DNA of 64,000 bases from Sporosarcina sp. Te-1 (GCF_017498505.1 NZ_CP071798.1:3583501-3647500); one strand, 5' to 3'; positions 9,264 through 18,429 are shown, numbered from the stretch's first letter. Numbers and translations are program-made. Notes: a model not told the origin generated them from the sequence alone.

Positions 9264-10544
9264 ATGACAGTAATGACAATCGCCGAATTGGAGAATATGA
9301 CCCTGAAAGAGTTGTATTCCTTGGCCAGGCAGTACAAGATCACGTATTATGGCAAGCTGACGAAAAAAGAGCTCATTTTTGCTATTTTGAAGACAAGAGC
9401 CGAACAAGAGGGCTTTTTCTTCATGGAAGGTGTCCTGGAAATCATCCAATCAGAAGGATATGGTTTCTTGCGTCCGATTAACTATTCTCCGAGTTCGGAA
9501 GATATTTATATCTCAGCTTCCCAAATTCGTAGATTTGATCTTCGGAATGGAGATAAAGTAACAGGGAAAGTCCGTCCGCCGAAAGAAAATGAACGGTATT
9601 ATGGCCTTCTCCAAGTTGAAGCGGTCAATGGGGAAGACCCGGAAGTCGCGCGGGAGCGTGTCCACTTCCCGGCTCTTACGCCTTTATATCCCGATCGTCA
9701 TATTAAACTAGAAACAACGCCGAACAAATTATCAACCCGTATTATGGACCTTGTCTCCCCAGTCGGTTTCGGCCAGCGGGGATTGATTGTGGCGCCGCCG
9801 AAAGCCGGAAAGACGATGCTTTTGAAGGAAATCGCCAACGCCATCACCACGAACCACCCGGACGCAGAATTGATTGTGCTGTTAATCGATGAACGTCCGG
9901 AAGAGGTAACGGACATCGAACGGTCCGTCAAAGCAGATGTCGTCAGCTCGACATTTGATGAAGTACCGGAAAACCACGTCAAAGTGGCAGAACTCGTGCT
10001 GGAACGGGCGATGCGCCTCGTGGAACATAAACGTGACGTCGTAATCTTAATGGATTCCATTACGCGTCTGGCGAGGGCGTATAACCTTGTCATTCCGCCA
10101 AGCGGCCGTACACTCTCCGGAGGGATCGACCCGGCAGCGTTCCACCGTCCGAAACGATTTTTCGGGGCTGCCCGGAACTTGGAGGAAGGCGGCAGTTTAA
10201 CTATTTTGGCTACCGCTTTAATTGACACAGGATCCCGTATGGACGAAGTCATTTATGAGGAATTCAAAGGGACGGGCAACATGGAGCTTCATCTGGACAG
10301 AAGCCTTGCCGAACGCCGGGTTTTCCCGGCACTCGATATCCGCCGTTCTGGAACGCGGAAAGAGGAACTGCTCATCCCGTCCGACCAATTGGAAAAACTT
10401 TGGGCCATCCGCAAGACATTTTCCGATGCGCCTGACTTCGCAGAACGCTTCATGAAGAAACTTCGCCAGACCAATTCAAATGGGGAGTTTTTCGACAAGC
10501 TTAACGACGAAATGAAAGCCCGAGGCGGCAAAGGACTAATATAA
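9264..10544 (+). CDS. rho: Transcription termination factor Rho
   Basis: The 426-aa hexameric RNA helicase ends untranslated transcripts. It has an N-terminal Rho domain (about 1-45, [14 protein letters not shown]), the cold-shock-like RNA-binding domain (about 52-120, EGYGFLRP), Walker A (PPKAGKT, 178-184), the Walker B region ([16 protein letters not shown]) and the arginine-rich [16 protein letters not shown] near the C terminus. The start is uncertain by four codons: ATG 9264 has only a weak GAGTGG upstream and ATG 9276 has none. A strong intrinsic terminator follows. Confidence 0.96.
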   Translation: MTVMTIAELENMTLKELYSLARQYKITYYGKLTKKELIFAILKTRAEQEGFFFMEGVLEIIQSEGYGFLRPINYSPSSEDIYISASQIRRFDLRNGDKVTGKVRPPKENERYYGLLQVEAVNGEDPEVARERVHFPALTPLYPDRHIKLETTPNKLSTRIMDLVSPVGFGQRGLIVAPPKAGKTMLLKEIANAITTNHPDAELIVLLIDERPEEVTDIERSVKADVVSSTFDEVPENHVKVAELVLERAMRLVEHKRDVVILMDSITRLARAYNLVIPPSGRTLSGGIDPAAFHRPKRFFGAARNLEEGGSLTILATALIDTGSRMDEVIYEEFKGTGNMELHLDRSLAERRVFPALDIRRSGTRKEELLIPSDQLEKLWAIRKTFSDAPDFAERFMKKLRQTNSNGEFFDKLNDEMKARGGKGLI

Positions 10545-10555
10545 TGATTTATCAG

Positions 10556-10584
10556 AACCAGGTCTATTCAGGCCTGGTTTTTTT
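10556..10584 (+). terminator. Rho-independent terminator after rho
   Basis: AACCAGG pairs with CCTGGTT around a 10-nt loop, followed by T6. Confidence 0.85.
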
Positions 10585-10899
10585 GTATTAACCAGATAAA
10601 GATACATATCCTGAGCACTAAAGAACTTTTGGTGAGCTAAGCAAAGTGAGGTATCTATTTAATTGCTGAAGGTGATTCAAGGCTGGGTTTATTGGCAATG
10701 ATTTAGGGCAGTTATAATAAAAGGAAGCGAATTTAATTACAATGTTTAGTTTTATAAATTACAGTGGCCAAGCATCTACCTAGGGTTTCAATGGATGTTA
10801 TAGATTGTCTTCGAATCGGCTAAGTTGGTAAGGATAGAAATAGCCAGAAGGTTTGTGTTGATAGAACATAAGCAGACAACAAGAGAGGGGCTCCTAGCT
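10585..10899 (+). other. AT-rich intergenic region before the nucleoside transporter
   Basis: No gene is seen in these 315 bp. A possible promoter is TTGGCA (10692-10697) with TATAAT (10713-10718), although the spacer is only 15 bp. A purine riboswitch would be a natural control for the downstream gene, but I could not find its conserved core. Confidence 0.4.
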
Positions 10900-12084
10900 T
10901 TGAAACTAATCCTGTTTATAGCGGCTCTCATTATCATTTTCTTCCTTGCGTACATCGTAAGCAATCAACGAAGCAAGATTAAAATGAAGCCGATTTTTAT
11001 CATGGTTGCCTTGCAGCTTATCTTTGCTTTCCTTCTGTTAAATACGGGAGTCGGGCTCGTTATCATTAAAGGGATATCGGGACTGTTTGATCATCTTCTT
11101 TCCTATGCGGCAGAGGGTGTCAATTTTGTATTTGGCGGGATGGCGAACGTAGATGAGAGCCCGTTCTTCATGAATGTTCTGCTGCCGATCGTTTTCGTCT
11201 CTGTTTTGATTGGGATTGCCCAGTATTTGAGGATTTTACCGTTTATTATTCGGTACCTCGGCCTGGCATTAAGTAAAGTAAACGGGTTAGGAAAACTAGA
11301 ATCGTTTAATGCGGTGGCTTCTGCAGTGTTCGGACAGTCGGAAGTTTTCATTTCCATCAAGAAGCAGCTCCATCACCTTCCCGAACATCGTCTGTATACA
11401 TTATGCACTTCCGCCATGTCGACTGTCTCAGCATCCATATTAGGTGCGTATATGACGATGATCGAACCGAAATATGTCGTGACAGCACTCGTCTTGAATT
11501 TGTTCGGTGGATTTATTATTGCAAATATCATCAATCCATATGAAGTGAGGGACGAAGACGATCTGTTTGAAAACCAAGAAGAAACGAAACAGTCGTTTTT
11601 TGAGATGCTTGGGGAATATATAATGGATGGCTTTAAAGTTGCGATAATTGTAGGAGCCATGCTAATCGGCTTCGTCGCTTTGATTGCGATGGTAAACAAT
11701 ATTTTCGAAATTGCATTTGGCATCAGCTTCCAAGTCGCCCTCGGCTATGTGTTTGCGCCGTTTGCATTCATTGTGGGAATACCGGCTGCGGACATAGTCC
11801 AAGCGGGAACAATTATGGCGACAAAGCTGTTGACGAACGAATTTGTGGCAATGACTGATCTTGGAAATCTGACATCTTCCTTGTCTGGCCGGTCTGTAGG
11901 CATCATATCGGTCTTCCTCGTATCCTTTGCGAATTTCTCTTCCATCGGCATCATTTCCGGTGCTGTCAAAGGGTTGAATGAAGAAAAGGGGAATACGGTA
12001 GCGAAATTCGGCCTCAAATTGCTATATGGGGCAACGTTGGTTAGCCTGTTAACCGCCGCCATAACGGGGATGATGTTGCGCTAA
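10900..12084 (+). CDS. nupC: Concentrative nucleoside transporter (NupC/CNT family)
   Basis: The 394-aa integral membrane protein has 8-10 hydrophobic segments. CNT-family signatures include the N-terminal core (GMANVDESPFFMNVLLPIVF), the gate domain (AVASAVFGQSEVFISIK), the motif SASILGAYMTMI and the C-terminal SLSGRSVGIISVFLVSFANFSS region. It takes up nucleosides with a cation gradient and so fits with tdk, upp and pyrG nearby. The frame is open to 10825, but the TTG at 10900 has GAGAGGGG nine bases upstream and gives the usual family length. Confidence 0.92.
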   Translation: MKLILFIAALIIIFFLAYIVSNQRSKIKMKPIFIMVALQLIFAFLLLNTGVGLVIIKGISGLFDHLLSYAAEGVNFVFGGMANVDESPFFMNVLLPIVFVSVLIGIAQYLRILPFIIRYLGLALSKVNGLGKLESFNAVASAVFGQSEVFISIKKQLHHLPEHRLYTLCTSAMSTVSASILGAYMTMIEPKYVVTALVLNLFGGFIIANIINPYEVRDEDDLFENQEETKQSFFEMLGEYIMDGFKVAIIVGAMLIGFVALIAMVNNIFEIAFGISFQVALGYVFAPFAFIVGIPAADIVQAGTIMATKLLTNEFVAMTDLGNLTSSLSGRSVGIISVFLVSFANFSSIGIISGAVKGLNEEKGNTVAKFGLKLLYGATLVSLLTAAITGMMLR

Positions 12085-12101
12085 TGATGTAAACAAAAAG
12101 G

Positions 12102-12130
12102 TTGCGTGTTATAGGATGATTTGTTATACT
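12102..12130 (+). promoter_or_regulatory. SigA promoter of rpmE
   Basis: TTGCGT (12102-12107), a 17-bp spacer and TATACT (12125-12130) precede a leader of about 155 nt. Confidence 0.65.
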
Positions 12131-12136
12131 ATTTCA

Positions 12137-12291
12137 GTGTGGTTGTTATAACCACCTGCTGCATATACGGCTGGCATATCGGGTCGTGTAAGGCATCAGT
12201 CTTATAAATTTGTTGCCAATTATGAAGTGATTGGACAACCCCTACAATAATACTCTGTTCCAGATGGTTCAGGGCGAGAGGAGAGAGACCG
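12137..12291 (+). promoter_or_regulatory. Long rpmE leader, possible L31 autoregulatory RNA
   Basis: The leader begins close to a hairpin (GTGGTT and AACCAC arms, 12139-12154) and runs about 155 nt to the L31 start, unusually long for a 70-codon gene. Structured L31 leaders are described in Firmicutes; whether this is one needs a covariance-model search. Confidence 0.35.
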
Positions 12292-12504
12292 ATGAGAGCA
12301 GGAATTCATCCAAATTACAAACTTGCAAAAGTAACTTGTTCATGTGGTAACACATTTGAAACAGGTTCTGTAAAAGAAGACATCCGTGTCGAAGTTTGTT
12401 CAGAATGCCACCCATTCTACACTGGACGCCAAAAATTCGCTGCAGCGGACGGCCGTGTCGACCGCTTCAACAAGAAATATGGCATCAAAGAAGAAGGCCA
12501 ATAA
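12292..12504 (+). CDS. rpmE: 50S ribosomal protein L31, zinc-binding type
   Basis: The 70-aa protein has the four cysteines of the zinc-containing (C+) L31 form: Cys16 and Cys18 (CSCG), Cys36 and Cys39 (CSEC), then the [10 protein letters not shown] segment. It contributes to the 50S-30S bridge. A GAGAGGAGAGAG run provides the ribosome binding site. Zinc-free L31 paralogues replace this form under zinc limitation in related bacteria; none is in this window. Confidence 0.95.
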   Translation: MRAGIHPNYKLAKVTCSCGNTFETGSVKEDIRVEVCSECHPFYTGRQKFAAADGRVDRFNKKYGIKEEGQ

Positions 12505-12520
12505 TAAGCTCGACATTACA

Positions 12521-12556
12521 AAATCCGTCGTGTGCCAAAGCACAGGGCGGATTTTT
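12521..12556 (+). terminator. Rho-independent terminator after rpmE
   Basis: AAATCCG pairs with CGGATTT, with an inner GTGC/GCAC stem, followed by T5. Confidence 0.75.
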
Positions 12557-12648
12557 GATTTTGCCTGAAAAGGTGAAAGGTTTGGAAGCGATGAGAAGCA
12601 GGAAAAAGACTAAATATATTCGGTGATGAGGGGAAAAAGGCAGTTTAA

Positions 12649-12814
12649 CTTTCCACAAACTATCAACAGAAGTATTCACATCTTTTGAAATCATACCCAC
12701 AAATTATCCACAAAACGTATTAACTTACTCACAATGTTATTCACATCTCTGATTTTGTTAATAAGTTATGCACAAACGGCATGAAAATGCGGCGGGAAAA
12801 TAGGCTTATCCACA
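12649..12814 (+). promoter_or_regulatory. DnaA-box cluster upstream of tdk
   Basis: Within 166 bp, all on the + strand, four sites match TTATNCACA exactly (12704-12712, 12737-12745, 12766-12774, 12806-12814). Two have one mismatch (12672-12680, 12725-12733) and three have two mismatches (12649-12657, 12660-12668, 12693-12701). Such clusters away from oriC bind DnaA in B. subtilis and modulate initiation. There is no dnaA or dnaN here, so it is not the replication origin. It fills the gap between rpmE and tdk. Confidence 0.85.
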
Positions 12815-12931
12815 TAACATATTCCTTCCGCAAAGAAAAGACGTCAATTCAAAATAATTTTCGGGTATGATATACATTCGACAACTAATGAAGTACACCG
12901 ATACATATTAAGCGACTGGAAGGGGAACAAC

Positions 12932-13537
12932 ATGTACGTAACAATGCAAGGCGGTTGGATAGAAGTGATTTGTGGCAGCATGTTCTCGGGAAAATCGGAA
13001 GAATTGATCCGGCGCGTACGACGGGCGCAATTTGCAAAGCAGAAGATCGCAGTCTTCAAACCGGCCATCGATGACCGTTATAGTGAAGAGGCCGTCGTTA
13101 GCCATAATGGGACAACCGTAATCGCCACACCTGTCTCCCATTCATTTGAAATAAAAGAATATATTTCTGAAGACTTGGACGTCATCGCAATTGACGAAGC
13201 TCAATTCTTTGATGAAGAAATCGTAGATATCGTCACTGAACTGGCAGACGAAGGGTTCCGCGTCATTGTGGCCGGACTAGACCAAGATTTTCGCGGCGAA
13301 CCGTTCGGCCCTATGCCCCGGCTGATGGCCATCGCCGAAAATGTGACGAAACTGCAAGCTGTATGCACTGTGTGCGGATCCCCGGCAAGCCGGACCCAAC
13401 GGCTCATCAACGGCAAACCGGCGGGCTACGACGATCCCATCATCCTCGTCGGTGCATCCGAAGCATACGAAGCAAGATGCCGGAAACACCACGAAGTCCC
13501 AAGCGGCATAACCGCTGCAAAACAGTTAATCGAATAG
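12932..13537 (+). CDS. tdk: Thymidine kinase (type II)
   Basis: The 201-aa cytosolic salvage enzyme phosphorylates thymidine and deoxyuridine. It has the P-loop GSMFSGKS (15-22), catalytic Glu89 in IDEAQFF, the lasso loop after [13 protein letters not shown], and a structural zinc site of CTVCG plus a C-terminal CRKHH. GGAAGGGG lies before the ATG; an internal ATG at codon 5 is also possible. rpmE-tdk-prfA order is conserved in Bacillales. Confidence 0.95.
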   Translation: MYVTMQGGWIEVICGSMFSGKSEELIRRVRRAQFAKQKIAVFKPAIDDRYSEEAVVSHNGTTVIATPVSHSFEIKEYISEDLDVIAIDEAQFFDEEIVDIVTELADEGFRVIVAGLDQDFRGEPFGPMPRLMAIAENVTKLQAVCTVCGSPASRTQRLINGKPAGYDDPIILVGASEAYEARCRKHHEVPSGITAAKQLIE

Positions 13538-13546
13538 ATGCTTTCA

Positions 13547-13578
13547 GCAACCTGGCCGTGTTGGTTAGGTTGCTTTTT
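13547..13578 (+). terminator. Rho-independent terminator after tdk
   Basis: GCAACCT pairs with AGGTTGC around a 13-nt loop, followed by T5. Confidence 0.75.
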
Positions 13579-13646
13579 AAGTGTGAATGACGGAATTGTT
13601 ATCTACGTATGAAAAGAAGGGGCCAACGTGGGATAGGAGTTTCCTT

Positions 13647-14018
13647 GCACGTAAGAGGGTGAATGCGCGCATAAAAGAGTTGAATCCGCGCAAAAGCAGT
13701 GTTCCTGCGCGCAAAAAGAAGGTAAATCCGCGCATACACATTGTCGCCACGCGCATAAGAGAGGCGAATGTGCGCATAACCACTCATCATCCGCGCATAA
13801 CCACACCCCACCGAAAGGAGAGCCACCCGACAACTCAAGCAGTTCCCGTGAACGACCCCTAGATTGTGAAGGGCATTTCGCGCGAAACGGAATGTTCTCC
13901 GATTTTTAGCCTCCCGCGGACTGTTGATTTCCCAAATCGCAAGTCCCTTTGCGCATAACAATAGCGAAGCTGCGAATAAACGCCACCCGGCGCAAGAAGA
14001 CGAACCCGCATATAAGAA
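13647..14018. repeat. Phased GCGCATAA repeat array, tdk-prfA gap
   Basis: GCGCATAA or GCGCAAAA-like motifs start at 13647, 13667, 13688, 13709, 13730, 13751, 13772 and 13793: steps of 20-21 bp. After a gap further copies start near 13951, 13972, 13990 and 14008. The sequence between motifs is not conserved. Short open frames through it (YAR-type heptads on the minus strand) look like by-products. It is one of six arrays of the same design in this window. Nothing else is seen in the 590 bp between tdk and prfA. Confidence 0.8.
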
Positions 14019-14170
14019 AATCAATAAAACTTTGCTACAGGTCTAAAATCCATCCATCAAAACAATATTCCTCGCCTGAAAATCGGGAAAGGTGAATAAA
14101 TCACTGTATTTACGCCGTTTTATCCCGTACAATAAACGTACAAAACAGTCCTGAATAATGAGGTGTCAAT

Positions 14171-15244
14171 ATGTTTGAAAGGCTTCAAGCAGTAGAAGAC
14201 CGATATGAGCGATTGAATGAATTGCTCAGCGATCCGGAAATTGTAAGTGATATGGATAAGTTAAGGAAGTATTCGAAGGAGCAGTCCGACCTGCAGGATA
14301 CGGTCGATGCTTATCGTGAATATAAAGAAGCGAAAGCGCAACTGAAGAGTGCAAAGAGCATGCTGGACGAGCCGCTTGATGATGAGATGAAAGAGCTAGT
14401 TAAAATGGAAGTCGGCGAGCTGGAGGAATCCATCGATGCGCTGGAAGTACGCCTGAAACTCCTATTGGTGCCGAAAGATCCAAATGACGATAAAAACGTC
14501 ATCATGGAAATCCGCGGCGCTGCCGGCGGTGACGAAGCAGCGTTATTTGCGGGTAATTTGTATCGCATGTATAGCCGCTTTGCGGAAATGAACCATTGGA
14601 AAGTGGAGGTTATGGATTCGTCCCCGACCGAGCTCGGTGGTTTTAAAGAAATCATCTTCATGATCAATGGATCCGGTGCTTATTCCAAATTGAAATATGA
14701 GAATGGAGCGCATCGTGTTCAACGGGTGCCTGAAACGGAATCAGGCGGACGCATTCATACGTCCACCGCCACCGTCGCGGTACTTCCGGAAGCGGAGGAA
14801 GTGGAGATTGAAATTCACGACAAAGATATCCGCACCGATACATTCGCTTCTTCCGGACCGGGTGGACAGTCAGTCAATACGACGATGTCTGCTGTCCGGC
14901 TTACCCATTTGCCGACCGGTATCACGGTATCATGCCAAGATGAAAAATCGCAAATCAAGAACAAAGAAAAGGCGATGAAAGTTCTTCGTGCCCGTGTCTA
15001 TGATAAATTCATGCAAGAAGCACAGGCGGAATACGATGAAAAACGTAAATCTGCTGTGGGCACCGGGGATCGTTCGGAACGGATCCGTACGTACAATTTC
15101 CCGCAAAACCGGGTCACGGACCACCGAATTGGCCTGACGCTTCAAAAGCTAGACCAAATCATCGAAGGGAAAATGGACGAAGTAATCGATGCGTTAATTA
15201 TGGAAGATCAAGCCCGCCGGTTGGAAAGTTTGGATCAGGCATGA
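14171..15244 (+). CDS. prfA: Peptide chain release factor 1
   Basis: The 357-aa protein recognises UAA and UAG and triggers peptide release. It has the RF1 stop-codon tripeptide PET (187-189, in [14 protein letters not shown]) and the GGQ motif (231-233, [11 protein letters not shown]) whose glutamine is methylated by PrmC, the next gene. AGGTG lies upstream of the ATG. Its stop overlaps the prmC start by 4 bp. Confidence 0.97.
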   Translation: MFERLQAVEDRYERLNELLSDPEIVSDMDKLRKYSKEQSDLQDTVDAYREYKEAKAQLKSAKSMLDEPLDDEMKELVKMEVGELEESIDALEVRLKLLLVPKDPNDDKNVIMEIRGAAGGDEAALFAGNLYRMYSRFAEMNHWKVEVMDSSPTELGGFKEIIFMINGSGAYSKLKYENGAHRVQRVPETESGGRIHTSTATVAVLPEAEEVEIEIHDKDIRTDTFASSGPGGQSVNTTMSAVRLTHLPTGITVSCQDEKSQIKNKEKAMKVLRARVYDKFMQEAQAEYDEKRKSAVGTGDRSERIRTYNFPQNRVTDHRIGLTLQKLDQIIEGKMDEVIDALIMEDQARRLESLDQA

Positions 15245-16092
15245 CCGAGAAAATCATCGAGGCATTGAAAAAAGCAGAGTCCCTGTTGGAATCCAAGGAC
15301 CTAGACTCCCACGCAGCTCAATTGCTCATGCAATTCATCACAGATAAATCCAACGCTTCCTTGCTCGCAGACATGCGGGAACCGCTAACGCCGCATCAAA
15401 AAAGAGATTTTTGGAAGGGCTTAAATGAAATGCTGGATGGAAAACCAGTCCAGCATATTATCGGTGAGGAATTGTTTTATGGATATCCGTTTAAAGTGAA
15501 TGAACATGTACTAATTCCAAGGCCAGAAACGGAGGAACTCGTCCAAGGTGCGCTGTATCGGGCAAAGAAACTTTTTGCATCAGGACCGATCAAAGTGGCG
15601 GACATCGGCACGGGGAGCGGAGCGATTGCGATTTCATTCAAAAAAGAGCGTCCGGATGCCGAAGTAACAGCCACCGATATTAGTCGAGAGGCTCTCGCGG
15701 TCGCACAACGAAATGCCGACCGGAACCAAGCGGAGATTTGCTTTGTTCAAGGGGACCTAGCTGAACCGCTGGCCGGTAAAGTGTGGGATGTGATCCTATC
15801 CAATCCCCCCTACATCGCGTTGGAAGAGGCACAGTCCATGTCCAAAACCGTCCTCGATTATGAGCCGCACCATGCGTTATTTGCGGAAGAGAACGGACTT
15901 TTCTTCTATAAAAGGCTGGCGAAGGATTTGCCAAAGCTTATGAACAAGCGAGCACTCATCGGTGTCGAAATTGGCCATCAGCAAGGGGAATCTGTCCATG
16001 CATTGTTCGCGGAAGCATTCCCGGATGCGGTCATTGAAACAGTAAAAGATATCAACGGAAAAGACCGAATGATATTTTGTGAGATTGTGTGA
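15241..16092 (+). CDS. prmC: Release-factor glutamine methyltransferase
   Basis: The 283-aa SAM-dependent enzyme methylates the GGQ glutamine of release factors. It has the substrate-binding [11 protein letters not shown], the SAM site [14 protein letters not shown] and the catalytic NPPY ([10 protein letters not shown]). The ATG overlaps the prfA stop (ATGA), so the two are translationally coupled. Confidence 0.96.
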   Translation: MTEKIIEALKKAESLLESKDLDSHAAQLLMQFITDKSNASLLADMREPLTPHQKRDFWKGLNEMLDGKPVQHIIGEELFYGYPFKVNEHVLIPRPETEELVQGALYRAKKLFASGPIKVADIGTGSGAIAISFKKERPDAEVTATDISREALAVAQRNADRNQAEICFVQGDLAEPLAGKVWDVILSNPPYIALEEAQSMSKTVLDYEPHHALFAEENGLFFYKRLAKDLPKLMNKRALIGVEIGHQQGESVHALFAEAFPDAVIETVKDINGKDRMIFCEIV

Positions 16093-16097
16093 ATAAA

Positions 16098-16132
16098 CCC
16101 TCCTGCGCCTGGCAACAATGAGGTCAGGAGGG
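16098..16132 (+). promoter_or_regulatory. Hairpin covering the spoIIR ribosome binding site
   Basis: CCCTCCTG (16098-16105) pairs perfectly with CAGGAGGG (16125-16132), and the 3' arm is the Shine-Dalgarno of spoIIR. Transcripts reading through from prfA-prmC would carry both arms. A transcript starting after about 16105 would free the site. No U-tract follows. Confidence 0.6.
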
Positions 16133-16139
16133 GATTGAC

Positions 16140-16709
16140 ATGTTGCAAGACTATAACATTATGAACTCGAAAAACGAGAATAAGAAATGGGTTTCGGTTC
16201 TTGAATTCATTTTATTATTATTTCTTATACAGTCCGCTATTTTACTTTTTAACGGATCGGACATACCAGAGGACGCTCTCCGCGTCAGAATTTTGGCCCA
16301 TTCCAATGCGCCGGCGGACCAACAAGTGAAGGAAACGATCAGACAGGAGATCGAGCCGTTGATCAGGGAAGCTTTTACAGGAGCCTCTTCCCAAGCGGAC
16401 TTTATCCGACGCATGGACGGCTTGGAAGAAGAGATTACCAGAATAGCGGAAGGGAAAGCGGATGGCAGGACCGTCGAGTTTGAAAAGAAAGCCGCTCTCT
16501 TTCCACCGAAGCGTTCAGGTTTTTATGTAACACCGCAAGCCCCCTATGAAGCCTACATTCTGACAATCGGCAGTGGTCGTGGAGATAACTGGTGGTGTGC
16601 GTTATTCCAGAATGTTTGCTTTCCGGATGAAAAGGTGAAAGAGGAACAACAGGAAGAAGAAAAGGTCACATTTTTCCTCTGGGAGTGGATAAAAGGTTTA
16701 TTTTCATGA
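16140..16709 (+). CDS. spoIIR: Stage II sporulation protein R
   Basis: The 189-aa protein has an N-terminal membrane or signal segment (about residues 20-40), then the SpoIIR domain with RVRILAHSNAPADQQ and the signature DNWWCALFQNVCFPDE. In B. subtilis it is made in the forespore under SigF and secreted to trigger SpoIIGA processing of pro-SigE. AGGAGGGG lies before the ATG inside a hairpin. It is somewhat shorter than the B. subtilis protein (about 220 aa). Confidence 0.92.
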   Translation: MLQDYNIMNSKNENKKWVSVLEFILLLFLIQSAILLFNGSDIPEDALRVRILAHSNAPADQQVKETIRQEIEPLIREAFTGASSQADFIRRMDGLEEEITRIAEGKADGRTVEFEKKAALFPPKRSGFYVTPQAPYEAYILTIGSGRGDNWWCALFQNVCFPDEKVKEEQQEEEKVTFFLWEWIKGLFS

Positions 16710-16828
16710 AGTTATCCACTGGAAATGTGGATAAGTATCGTGAACTGTGAATAAACAGGGGGTTGAACAATGGAAACTTTAATCATCACAGTGGATAACT
16801 TGTTGGATAACGAAAAAAGTTATCAACA
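16684..16828. promoter_or_regulatory. DnaA-box cluster at the spoIIR-sua5 junction
   Basis: Two perfect TGTGNATAA boxes (16726-16734, 16746-16754) are accompanied by four with one mismatch (16684-16692, 16712-16720, 16790-16798, 16820-16828) and one with two (16802-16810), in mixed orientation. Part of the cluster lies within both coding regions. In B. subtilis the orthologous ywlC locus is a known DnaA-binding region, so the site is conserved in place. Confidence 0.8.
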
Positions 16829-17798
16829 GGCAGTGGATATTTTAAAAGAGGGCGGAGTCGTCGCATTTCCGACTGAAACGGTATATGGTCTTGGAGCTGT
16901 GGCGACAGATGAGCAGGCGGTAAAGAAAATATTTGAAGCCAAAGGCCGCCCCTCCGATAATCCGCTCATTGTACATATTGGGAACCGGGATGCGGTGGAA
17001 CAATACGCCATCCAGATCCCTGAGAATGCAAACAAGCTAATGGAGGAATTCTGGCCGGGCCCATTGACGCTTGTATTCCATAAACGGCCCGGTGTCATAG
17101 CGCCTAGCGTGACGCCCGGCTTTGAAACGGTCGGATTACGTATGCCGGATCATCCGGTCGCACTTGAATTGCTTCGGACGTTGGACGGTCCGCTCGCCGC
17201 GCCAAGCGCCAACCGAAGCGGCAAGCCGAGCCCGACAGAAGCAGGCCACGTATTAAAAGATTTGCATGGACGCATTCCGCTCATTTTAGACGGTGGGGAG
17301 ACGGGGGTCGGTGTTGAATCGACGGTCCTTGACATGACTGTCACGCCTCCTGCCATTCTTCGTCCCGGAGGCGTGACAAAAGAAATGATTGAATCTGTTA
17401 TTGGCCCGATACAGACGGAAAACGGCGTGCCCGAGGATCAAGCGCCGCGGGCTCCAGGTATGAAATATATGCATTACGCGCCGGAATCTCCGCTTTTTGT
17501 TATCGCTCCAGATGAAGCGGAAATAAGGGAAGCGGTCCAATTCTTGCATGCGGAAGGAAAGAAGGTTGCTGTCATCGGACCGGATGAATTCCAGGTCTCG
17601 GAAGCGGATTGGTATTTTGCGGTCGGCCCGCTCCATCAGCCGGAAGTGATGGCTGCTAATTTATACCGGGCGATCCGCCAATGTGATATGACCGATGCAG
17701 AAGTGATTCTTGCCGCCGAAACCGAAATGACAGGCGTGGGCGCCGCCGTTATGAACCGATTAACAAAAGCAGCCGACGGAAAACGATTCTCCCTTTGA
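16770..17798 (+). CDS. ywlC: L-threonylcarbamoyladenylate synthase (Sua5/YwlC type)
   Basis: The 342-aa enzyme makes threonylcarbamoyl-AMP for the t6A modification of tRNAs reading ANN codons. It has the YrdC domain (about 1-210; FPTETVYGLGA, KGRPSDNPLIVHI, PGPLTLVF, APSANRSGKPSPT) and the Sua5 C-terminal domain after APGMKYMHYAPE. An AGGGGG run precedes the ATG. Its first 20 codons contain DnaA boxes. Confidence 0.95.
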   Translation: METLIITVDNLLDNEKSYQQAVDILKEGGVVAFPTETVYGLGAVATDEQAVKKIFEAKGRPSDNPLIVHIGNRDAVEQYAIQIPENANKLMEEFWPGPLTLVFHKRPGVIAPSVTPGFETVGLRMPDHPVALELLRTLDGPLAAPSANRSGKPSPTEAGHVLKDLHGRIPLILDGGETGVGVESTVLDMTVTPPAILRPGGVTKEMIESVIGPIQTENGVPEDQAPRAPGMKYMHYAPESPLFVIAPDEAEIREAVQFLHAEGKKVAVIGPDEFQVSEADWYFAVGPLHQPEVMAANLYRAIRQCDMTDAEVILAAETEMTGVGAAVMNRLTKAADGKRFSL

Positions 17799-17810
17799 TG
17801 AAAGATGAAT

Positions 17811-17869
17811 GACCTCCCTGGCAGTCGCATAAGATGGACAGATGCGAAAGGCAGGGAGGTCTTTTCTTT
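17811..17869 (+). terminator. Terminator hairpin overlapping the mntP-like ribosome binding site
   Basis: GACCTCCCTG (17811-17820) pairs perfectly with CAGGGAGGTC (17852-17861), with an inner TCGCAT/ATGCGA stem, followed by TTTTCTTT. It works as a terminator for ywlC, but its 3' arm contains GGGAGG and its U-tract abuts the TTG of the next gene. It could therefore also control that gene. Confidence 0.75.
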
Positions 17870-18371
17870 GGTAGAATTAATTGCGGCATGCATTACAACA
17901 ATTGATGTCATCGTTATCTACTCTTTGTTACAATTACGAAAAGGAAGGCTTGTGCTCGCACTATGGACAGCCGTTCTCAATATGGCGTTTCCATTTATCG
18001 GTTTTTTTATGGGGCATTTGACGCTCAATCTTTTTTCCGTGTGGAGCAACCTGCTTTCAGGAGTTTTGCTCGCATTAATCGGCATACAAATGATGCTTCA
18101 TGATGATGATAGTGACTTGTTGAATAAGCAGTTACATCCATTTTTTATTGCGTTGGCTGTCAGTTTGGACACGTTCTCGGTAAGCGTTTCATTTGGAATG
18201 CTCCAATTGAACAAATTGTTATTCATTATCGCTTCTGGCTCTATGTCGTTTTTCTTCGCTTGCTTAGCTCTTTTAATCCGGAGCAGTTTTGGGACACGCT
18301 ACCGCAACATGTTGAGAAAATTGGCGGGAGCTGCGTTGTTGATTATGGGAATATTGTCATGCATTCGGTGA
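17868..18371 (+). CDS. mntP: Manganese efflux pump MntP-like (YwlD)
   Basis: The 167-aa membrane protein has about six hydrophobic segments and the paired acidic motif of the MntP/DUF204 family (ALAVSLDTFSVSVSFGM). Family members export Mn2+. I chose TTG 17868 with GGGAGG 8 bp upstream; an ATG at 17805 precedes the terminator-like hairpin. The position between ywlC and ywlE matches ywlD of B. subtilis. Confidence 0.7.
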   Translation: MVELIAACITTIDVIVIYSLLQLRKGRLVLALWTAVLNMAFPFIGFFMGHLTLNLFSVWSNLLSGVLLALIGIQMMLHDDDSDLLNKQLHPFFIALAVSLDTFSVSVSFGMLQLNKLLFIIASGSMSFFFACLALLIRSSFGTRYRNMLRKLAGAALLIMGILSCIR

Positions 18372-18429
18372 ATTTTATGTTTCTTTCTTCATAGTTTTCG
18401 GTTATTCTAAGTATAAGCAGGTGATTTGC

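Noticed and set aside
12649..12814. Chromosomal origin of replication
   Set aside because: DnaA boxes are present, but dnaA, dnaN and an AT-rich unwinding element with the usual neighbours are absent, and synteny places this region away from oriC.
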